From IMG/VR virus record IMGVR_UViG_3300044799_000394, positions 1-35,094 of that record: DNA of 35,094 nucleotides. One strand, 5' to 3'. Under the pieces are notes generated by a model that did not search any database, was not told the origin of the DNA, and was given only the letters and a program-made list of their open reading frames with translations. Shown here in pieces: positions 28,612-35,094 of the stretch. Source of the DNA: a virus. The stretch's first letter is position 1. Each line of letters starts with the position of its first letter. A program made the position numbers and the translations under genes.

Positions 28612-31053
28612 GTGATCACCCATTTCATAGAGAACAACCTGCCCGACCGGCTCTGGTCTGACGACCTGACCGACCTGGCCGCCTACAAGTGGGTCCGGCA
28701 CGGCTCCACAAACGAGTACTACTGCCTCACCCTGGCCAACGCGCAGCCCATCCCGGCCGCCCCGTCCTTCATCAAGCTCGACAGCCTCTATGCCACCCAG
28801 GGCACGCCCGGCAGCCTCGCCGCGGGCCAGTGGGGCTGGGGCAACGTCGATAGCCTTGGCTTCAACACGCTCTACGCCCGCCTGGCCGATGACGCCAGCC
28901 CTCAGACCAAGGCCCTGGGATATGTGCTCGACAGCGGCCACCGGGTGCCGTCGACGGCCTACACCAACATCACCCTCCAGCCGCTCTATTACGATCTGCT
29001 CAGCGCGGCCTATAAGTGGACGCAGTCGACAGCTAACCCGAACGAGTACTTCTGTGAGGCGGCGGCGGGCGGCACTCCCCGGCTGAGGCGGCCGACCCTG
29101 GTCGAGACCGGCCGCGACACGACGGTCCTCATTCGGGGCACGGCGGGCAGCCTCCTCGAGGGCGAGTGGGGCTATGGCCGCACCGACGGCCAGACTTACG
29201 ACACCATTTATGCGCGCATCACCGGCAACGCAAGCCCGGCCGGGCTGTCCTACCTCGTCGGCAAGGACCCGGACTATTTTCCGACCACGGCCCAGTCTCT
29301 TTCGCTGCGGCTCATCAACGAGAACACGGTCTATGCCACTTATGCGGTCACCGCCTCTGGGGCCACCGGGGACACCTCCGACCGGCGCATCGGGGCCGGC
29401 GCGCAGCAGGGCTGGTGGGTCAACGTCAACAACTCGACCCGCCAGGTCTGCGTCTACTGCGACTCGCCCGCCACCTGCCGGCTCATCGTCGTGGGCTGGG
29501 GCGAGAAGGGCGGCTTCGTCGACGCCCCGACCAACTACTCGGTCGCTAACAACGCTGGGTGGGTGGAGCACACCGCCAGTTACCCGACGGTGCCCTCGGG
29601 CATTACTCCGTCCGGCTCTATCCACCGGATGCGGACCAAGAACTCGGGCGGCGGCGCGCGCGGCCCCAGCTCCAACTTCGCGCCCTTCTACGGCCCCGCC
29701 AATAGCTGGGTGGGTGCCCCCAGCCGCATCAACAGCGCCTACAACCCGCCGCGCTCGACGGTCTACGGCGGGTCAACGGGCTGGATTTACGCGCACTACG
29801 GCTATTTTGATGCGTCAGAGTGGGTTTTCGACGATGCGGCCGACCTAACCGAGCTGGCGGTCGACACCTCTGATCTGGGCAACTGGTACGGCGCCGATAC
29901 CGGGAAGGTCGGCTCCGCCACAGCCCTCATCTTCATTCAGAACACCGCGCTCAGCTGCACCAAGCTCGGCGCGGTGCGCTCGGCTGCCGCCAATGACAAC
30001 TTCAACACCTTCGCCGGCATCCTCTCCGGGACGAACTACGGCGGCGGCTACTACTCTGAGGTGGCCCTCGACGAACTAGGCCGCTTCCAGTACTACCGCG
30101 AGACCGCCGACATCAAGTTCTACCTCGTGGCCTGGACGCCGGCGACCGTCCAGGTGGGTACCACCACCCTGGCCCTGGAGTCTCCCGCCGTGACGGCCAC
30201 CGGGGCCGCTCTGGCCCAGCCGGGGACGGCCACGCTGGCCCTGGAGTCTCCAGCCGCAAGCTTCTCGGGCGCCGCGGTGGTCGTGGTCGGCACGACCGAC
30301 CTCAGCCTCATCTCGCCGGCGGTCACGGCCCTCGGCGCGGCCCTGGTCATGGTCGGCACGACCGGCCTCAACCTCGCCTCTCCGGCGGTCACGGCCCGCG
30401 GCGCGGCCAGGGCTTCGGTGGCCACGACCGAGGTCCAGCTCGTCTCGCCCGCCGTGACAGTTATTTCAACCCACGGGACCATCGTAGAGGTGCTCGCCGA
30501 TACTCTGGCCCTGGAGTCTCCAGCCGTGACGGCCACCGGGGCCGCTCTGGCGCAGCCCGTGACGGCCACTCTGACGCTCCTTTCGCCCTCCGTCGTCATC
30601 GGCGCCGGGCAGCAGATCCTCGTCCCGGTGGGGCCGTCGGTGTTGCAACTCGTCTCGCCCGCCGTCACCGTCCTGGCTGGGCAGCAAGCCGGCCGCCTCG
30701 TTTTCCAGCTCGGGACGCAGAGCATCCTAATCAGTTGTGGCCGCGTCTACCCCGTCAAGGAGCCCAAGGAGAGGTTGCAGGTCGTCTCGCGGACAGCGGG
30801 CGGGACCATCCGCGTCGTCGACAAGGGCGTCAAGGTGCGGACCATCGTCCTGACCTTCAAGGACCTGCGGGGCGGCGACTACGCGGCCCTCGACGACTGG
30901 TACGACAACGTCGCCGTCGGGGCCATGAACGTCTTCACCCTCATCACCGAGAACGGCGCCAGCCAATCGGTGCGCTGGACGGGCACTTTCGACCTGCCGA
31001 TGAGCGCCTACGACCGCTACGAAGGCGACATCACTCTGGAGCGGGTGGACTGA
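28612..31053 (+). CDS. Repeat-rich distal tail protein
   Basis: 813 aa from GTG 28612, which directly follows the upstream stop. The first part (residues about 20-225) contains two related ~100-aa units (KWVRHGSTNEYYC ... GTPGSLAAGQWGWGN and KWTQSTANPNEYFC ... GTAGSLLEGEWGYG). Residues about 515-695 hold eight ~20-aa repeats of the type 'tLaLeSPAVTatGAAl'. The last 110 residues (LGTQSILISCGRVYPVKE ... YDNVAVGAMNVFTLITENG) look like a distal tail beta domain. No catalytic site is seen. It may link the tube to the tip or act in receptor contact. Confidence 0.68.
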   Translation: MITHFIENNLPDRLWSDDLTDLAAYKWVRHGSTNEYYCLTLANAQPIPAAPSFIKLDSLYATQGTPGSLAAGQWGWGNVDSLGFNTLYARLADDASPQTKALGYVLDSGHRVPSTAYTNITLQPLYYDLLSAAYKWTQSTANPNEYFCEAAAGGTPRLRRPTLVETGRDTTVLIRGTAGSLLEGEWGYGRTDGQTYDTIYARITGNASPAGLSYLVGKDPDYFPTTAQSLSLRLINENTVYATYAVTASGATGDTSDRRIGAGAQQGWWVNVNNSTRQVCVYCDSPATCRLIVVGWGEKGGFVDAPTNYSVANNAGWVEHTASYPTVPSGITPSGSIHRMRTKNSGGGARGPSSNFAPFYGPANSWVGAPSRINSAYNPPRSTVYGGSTGWIYAHYGYFDASEWVFDDAADLTELAVDTSDLGNWYGADTGKVGSATALIFIQNTALSCTKLGAVRSAAANDNFNTFAGILSGTNYGGGYYSEVALDELGRFQYYRETADIKFYLVAWTPATVQVGTTTLALESPAVTATGAALAQPGTATLALESPAASFSGAAVVVVGTTDLSLISPAVTALGAALVMVGTTGLNLASPAVTARGAARASVATTEVQLVSPAVTVISTHGTIVEVLADTLALESPAVTATGAALAQPVTATLTLLSPSVVIGAGQQILVPVGPSVLQLVSPAVTVLAGQQAGRLVFQLGTQSILISCGRVYPVKEPKERLQVVSRTAGGTIRVVDKGVKVRTIVLTFKDLRGGDYAALDDWYDNVAVGAMNVFTLITENGASQSVRWTGTFDLPMSAYDRYEGDITLERVD

Positions 31054-31655
31054 TGGAGCGGCTCATTCTCTGCGATGTGAACGAGGCATTGTGCAAATGC
31101 TGGAGCGAGTTATTCAGTCGCGGGTTTAAGGGTCATGTCCACATAGTAAATTCCGGCTTCGAGCAGGTCCTTCCCCTGGGATCGATCGATTGCATCGTCA
31201 GCCCTGGCAATTCATTCGGCTTGATGGACGGGGGCATCGACCAAAAAATAATCGAGTTCTTCGGCCCTGAGCTGCAAGCAAAGGTGCAGCGCGCCATTTT
31301 AGGGGACTATTTCGGACAGCAGCCTGTCGGTACTTCCCTTGTTGTCGAAACAGGCCATTCGCTCTGTCCTTATCTTGCCCACACTCCCACGATGCGCGTC
31401 CCGGCATCGATAGTGGGGACGGACAACATCTATAACGCCATGCGGGCCATGCTGATCGCCGTGTCCAGGGTGGCAGCCGTCAAGACCGTGCTCTGCCCCG
31501 GCCTCGGCACGCTGACGGGGAAGGTCTCTCCCGAGGAAGCGGCACGGCAGATGTACGTGGCCTACTGCAACACGAGTGCGGTCCCGTCGGCCTTGACCTG
31601 GGAATACGCGCTCTGCATCGCTCGCCCGCTCGAGAAGGAGCACCAATGCGCGTAG
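31053..31655 (+). CDS. Macro-domain protein (ADP-ribose binding, Poa1-like)
   Basis: 200 aa from ATG 31053 (TGATG overlap). The macro fold signature is clear: IDCIVSPGNSFGLMDGGID (residues 45-63; N53 and the DGG loop bind ADP-ribose in the family), then QPVGTSLVVETG, APTMRVP-type segment (HTPTMRVPASI), NIYNAMRAMLIAV, and CPGLGTLTGKVSPEEAARQM. Family members bind or hydrolyse ADP-ribose derivatives. Base composition is more AT-rich than in neighbours (cgaccaaaaaataatcgag), suggesting a later acquisition. It sits between tail genes, where a structural role is unlikely; counter-defence or NAD metabolism are possibilities. Confidence 0.85.
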   Translation: MERLILCDVNEALCKCWSELFSRGFKGHVHIVNSGFEQVLPLGSIDCIVSPGNSFGLMDGGIDQKIIEFFGPELQAKVQRAILGDYFGQQPVGTSLVVETGHSLCPYLAHTPTMRVPASIVGTDNIYNAMRAMLIAVSRVAAVKTVLCPGLGTLTGKVSPEEAARQMYVAYCNTSAVPSALTWEYALCIARPLEKEHQCA

Positions 31656-34600
31656 GGCTGCCCACCGATTTCCTCGCCCAATCGGGTGCCGTCGCCAACC
31701 GGCCGGTCAACCTGCTGGTGCTGAAGTTCGCCGGCTCCTCGGGCTGGGCCTATCTGTCTGACCGCGATTTGGGCACCGAGTACGGCCTGAGCCATGAGTA
31801 TGTCGGCCTGGTGCGCGACTGGGGCCAGCTCTCCGACCTGCCCGTGAACGTCTTGGACGCCGCGGGCGCGTCCGAGACCCGCGACATGACGATCGAGCTC
31901 TGGAACGGCGGCGCGGAGCCCTTCTCCGACCGCTTCCTCGAGCAGAACCCCGAGAACGTCGAGGCCGAGCTGTGGCAGTGGTTCGAGGGCACGCCGGAGA
32001 CCTCGGCCGTCCTCATCGACCGCTTCACCGTGGCCGACCGGATCGCCTACGATGAGGCCAACCGGAAGCTGGAGTTCGACCTGGTCAGCATCTCCGTCAC
32101 GGTCGATTGCCAGGTGGGCCAGGTCATCGAGGCCGAGGACTTCCCGGACGCGCCCGCCGCCTCCATCGGCCAGGCCATCCCGGTCGTCTTCGGCTTGGTG
32201 CCCGGCGTGCCCTGCCCCTGCATCGAGGCCCCGGCTGAGTGCAAGCTGGCCGCCTCCATCCTGAGCACCGAGCTGGTCGTGGCAGTCGACGACGCCTCGA
32301 AGTTCCCGGACTCGGGCGTCATCCAGATCGACGACGAGCGCATGCTCTACCGCTCCCGCACCGCCACGGCCTTCAACATCGCCGCCCGGGGCCACCAGGG
32401 CACGGTGAAGGCCGATCACCTGACCGGGCGCACCGTGGCCGAGGTGAGGAGCTACGTCTTCGCCGCCTCCAAGGGCCCGGTGCAGAAGATCGACGTCGCC
32501 AATGTCCGCGTCGATGGCCTCAAGCCGGACAACCCGCCCACCGTCTCTCTCGGCACGGACCCGGCCACGATCACCTTCGATGGGCCGCCCAAGGCGACCG
32601 CGCTCGCCGAGGGAACGTCGTGGGTCGAGCTGCAGATGGACGCCGTGGTGGATGGCGGCTCTGCCGTCAACCCGGAGCTGGCCTTCGACGACGAGAACGC
32701 CAACACGGCGGCCGAGCTGAGCCGCGACCATCCCCTCCTGTGTCTCAAGCAGACGACGGCCAACGCCGACCGGGGCGCCATCCGCAAGGCGGTGGTGATG
32801 GCCGAGCACTACGAGGACGGCCAGTTCTTCCAAGACCACGTGGCGGTGGAGGTCTCGGACGGCCTGGGGGGCTGGACGCCGCTCGGGCGGCTATCGAGGC
32901 CGCACCTGGAAGACCAGACGACGGTGACGGCCGAGGTGGACATCGACCACGCCCACTCCGACAACCTCCAGGCGGAGCATACCCACGCCCTGACGCCGCC
33001 CGAGAGCAGCCTGAACGACCCGGGGCATATCCACAACCTGTTGACGAGCGACGTGGAGTACTCCGCAACCGTCGACACCAACCAGCCCGTGGCCTTCAAG
33101 GAGTGCTACGCGGATAGGAACGGCACCCCGGTTTGGTCGAAGCCGGTTGCTAGCAGCTACGCCACTTGCACCTTCACCCTGCCTCCGAGCCCGCCCGCAG
33201 GCACTTGGCGCCTACAGGTCAAATATCAGAGCGCCTCCTTCTACGTCGGGTGGCCTGGCAAGACGGACCCTTGGGCCGTGTATAGTGTACCCACCCGGCC
33301 GCATCTCTCGAGCGGTTATTACGAGGACGCAGTCTCCGGCGCTGCCGACCGCCTGCCGGTCCTGCCCACCTGCGCTTCGATCCAGGCCGCCCTGACCGCC
33401 TCGATGGCGCTGCCCGGCCCCAAGTCAACGATCTACCTTTCCTGTGCGGAGACAGTTTGCATCGCGGGGGCCTGGGAGAACCACTATGGGGGCGTAATCC
33501 TTGAGGTGAAGCAGATATTTACTCCAGCCTCGGGCGGCGTCGAGGTGGCCACCACGCAGATCATCCTCCTGCCGAAGAGCGCCGGCAAGAACGCGACGGT
33601 CCAGCCACTCACCGGCCAGGTCGACCCGCTGGCCACCGACAACGTGCCCCTCCAGAACGTCCAGATCAGCGCCCCCACCAGGACGACCGTCGACGCCTTC
33701 GACCTTACCGCCCTGGTCGCCGGCGACTGGGGCTGGTTCACCGGCAGGGAGGTGCGCCTCAGCTACCTGGGCCCGCTCGACGGCCTGACCTGCTACGTCC
33801 GCCACGTCTGGGTTGAGGCGGAGTACGCGCCCCGGGAGGTCAAGCTGGCCTCGGTCGTCACGGCCGACGTCGAGGGCATCATCGACGACGCGGCGGGCAG
33901 CATCACCGGGACGCCCAGGCGCCTCATCACGCGCCCCGACGACGTGCGCCGGTGGCTGCTGGTGAGGCAGGCCGGCCTCGACGCCTCGCGGTGTGACTTC
34001 GGCCGCGCGGGCACCCGCTACAACGTTCGCCCGGCTGGTTTGGGCTACCACTTCGACTTTGCCCTGACCGAGCAGATCAGCCTCAAGGACCTGGAGCGCA
34101 AGCTCGCCCGCCAGTGCCGCTCGCGCTTCTACTGGGACGCCGGGGTGGCCAAGATCGCCGTCCGCGAGCGCGACAGCGAGGTGCGCCCGGCCAAGGCCAT
34201 CACCGCCGACATGATCCTGCTCGACTCCATGCGCGCCGAGCGCGGGCGCGTGGCCAACCTGGCCAACAAGATCAGCCTCTTCTACCGCAAGGACCTCGGC
34301 TCATCGGCGGCCGGGGCCAAGGCCTACCTGGCCTCGGTGCGGGGCCGGAACGGCGCCTCGATGGCCGCCCACGGGACCAAGGAGCGCCCGGACGACTTCC
34401 TCTTCGACGCCGTGCGCGACCGGGCGATGGCCGAGGACCTGCTCGATTTCTACCTGGAGCACGAGGGCCGGATTTCGACCTTCTACACCTTTGACTGCTT
34501 CCTGGACGCCTTCGACCTGGAGAAGGAGGACGGCGTTCGCATCACCCACCCGTTCGACACGCTGGCGGGCAATATCGCCGTCGTCTGGGCGGCGGGGCGC

Positions 34601-35094
34601 ATCCTGGGCTCGGGCGAGGGCAGGCAGGCCGACCTGGTGCGCGTCCAGGCCGAGCTGCTCCCCAGGAAGCGGCTGAGGCTCAACCTCTCCGACGAGACGC
34701 GGGCCAGAGACGCCCTCAGCCGACACTTTCTCCTCACGCCCCACCTGGCCGATCTCGCCCACACCCGGGACGCCCTGCGCTTCGACCTGGCGCTCTCGAA
34801 GGCCGAGGGCGTGGCGGCTCTTGACGACCTGACGCGCCTGGGTGATCGCTTCCGGCTTCATTCCGAGGCGATGGCGGCGGACGATGCGCTGCGGGCCGAC
34901 CTCTCTCTCGGCAAGGGCGAGGTTATCAGCGTCGAGGACGTCTGCGTGGCCTCGGTGGGCGACCAGGACCGGGCGGCCCTTACCGACGAGGCCGGCCCCT
35001 CCGACCACCTCACCGTCCTCTTGCAGTATGGGCGCACGCTCCAGGAGGCCGCCCACGCCACCGACTCACTCACCATTCAGATTCTCAGCGGCTA
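31646..35094 (+). CDS. Tail tip / central hub protein, cut by the window edge
   Basis: At least 1149 residues from ATG 31646 (behind GAAGGAG), open to the last base with no stop. The N-terminal 160 residues resemble tail hub proteins of siphovirus-like Mu phages (DMTIELWNGGAEPFSD, LIDRFTVADRIAYDEANRKLEFDL). A region ending near residue 270 has SGVIQIDDERMLYRSR and AARGHQGTVKADH, typical of phage hub proteins. Three HxH motifs lie at 435-437, 445-447 and 461-463. A long C-terminal part (LNLSDETRARDALSRH ...) is helical and repetitive. It probably forms the trimeric tail tip that contacts the host. Confidence 0.78.
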   Translation, partial: MRVGLPTDFLAQSGAVANRPVNLLVLKFAGSSGWAYLSDRDLGTEYGLSHEYVGLVRDWGQLSDLPVNVLDAAGASETRDMTIELWNGGAEPFSDRFLEQNPENVEAELWQWFEGTPETSAVLIDRFTVADRIAYDEANRKLEFDLVSISVTVDCQVGQVIEAEDFPDAPAASIGQAIPVVFGLVPGVPCPCIEAPAECKLAASILSTELVVAVDDASKFPDSGVIQIDDERMLYRSRTATAFNIAARGHQGTVKADHLTGRTVAEVRSYVFAASKGPVQKIDVANVRVDGLKPDNPPTVSLGTDPATITFDGPPKATALAEGTSWVELQMDAVVDGGSAVNPELAFDDENANTAAELSRDHPLLCLKQTTANADRGAIRKAVVMAEHYEDGQFFQDHVAVEVSDGLGGWTPLGRLSRPHLEDQTTVTAEVDIDHAHSDNLQAEHTHALTPPESSLNDPGHIHNLLTSDVEYSATVDTNQPVAFKECYADRNGTPVWSKPVASSYATCTFTLPPSPPAGTWRLQVKYQSASFYVGWPGKTDPWAVYSVPTRPHLSSGYYEDAVSGAADRLPVLPTCASIQAALTASMALPGPKSTIYLSCAETVCIAGAWENHYGGVILEVKQIFTPASGGVEVATTQIILLPKSAGKNATVQPLTGQVDPLATDNVPLQNVQISAPTRTTVDAFDLTALVAGDWGWFTGREVRLSYLGPLDGLTCYVRHVWVEAEYAPREVKLASVVTADVEGIIDDAAGSITGTPRRLITRPDDVRRWLLVRQAGLDASRCDFGRAGTRYNVRPAGLGYHFDFALTEQISLKDLERKLARQCRSRFYWDAGVAKIAVRERDSEVRPAKAITADMILLDSMRAERGRVANLANKISLFYRKDLGSSAAGAKAYLASVRGRNGASMAAHGTKERPDDFLFDAVRDRAMAEDLLDFYLEHEGRISTFYTFDCFLDAFDLEKEDGVRITHPFDTLAGNIAVVWAAGRILGSGEGRQADLVRVQAELLPRKRLRLNLSDETRARDALSRHFLLTPHLADLAHTRDALRFDLALSKAEGVAALDDLTRLGDRFRLHSEAMAADDALRADLSLGKGEVISVEDVCVASVGDQDRAALTDEAGPSDHLTVLLQYGRTLQEAAHATDSLTIQILSG

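Noticed and set aside
30169-30690. CRISPR-like array because of regular repeats
   Set aside because: The repeats are imperfect protein-coding units without spacers of constant length, inside a long ORF.

Overview
The window is most of a Mu-like transposable phage or prophage, in one continuous plus-strand gene array of about 50 genes that are usually overlapping or nearly touching. GC is high (third codon positions are mostly G or C), TGA is the usual stop codon and the code is standard. The host is not identified directly. A probable selenocysteine gene implies a host with Sec machinery, for which an anaerobic, high-GC, Desulfobacterota/Deltaproteobacteria-like bacterium is a reasonable guess. 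No host genes, tRNAs, rRNAs, CRISPR arrays or clear phage ends are visible. The immunity repressor should lie left of base 1, and the tail tip gene runs off the right edge.

Early region (about 167-8313): a small regulator, a small membrane protein and a Cys-containing protein precede the MuA-type DDE transposase (D267, D327, E364) and the MuB-type ATPase. Then come a winged-helix-like protein, a Gam-type DNA-end protector and a train of small proteins, many with Cys pairs. The region ends with a GemA/gp16 homologue, a replication-protein-like ORF and a Com-like zinc ribbon. A strong intrinsic terminator at 8358-8397 closes it, and a perfect 12-bp inverted repeat follows just before the next operon.

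Lysis region (about 8488-10822): two small ORFs, then a thioredoxin-fold gene whose CxxC is UxxC, with an in-frame TGA at 8831 followed by a hairpin that fits the bacterial SECIS rules. Next are a Cys-rich small protein, an M15-type peptidoglycan endopeptidase, a holin-like protein, a lipoprotein and a coiled-coil membrane protein.

Head region (about 10824-20918): gp27-like small terminase, gp28-like large terminase, a portal fused to a MuF domain, an I-type protease with nested scaffold, decoration protein, major capsid protein, a gp36-like connector carrying an inserted beta domain, a G-like morphogenesis protein preceded by a 137-bp tandem duplication, and a gp37-like protein.

Tail region (20919 to end): no sheath or contractile baseplate gene is seen, so the tail looks siphovirus-like (as in B3/D3112) rather than like Mu. 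It holds a tube protein, a chaperone with a likely -1 frameshift, a tape measure protein, a small tail protein, a large protein with a PHP/DUF3604-type metallohydrolase domain, a repeat-rich distal tail protein, a macro-domain protein of different base composition, and a large tail hub protein with three HxH motifs. The most noteworthy items are the selenoprotein with its SECIS-like hairpin, the PHP-domain virion protein and the macro-domain gene inside the tail operon.
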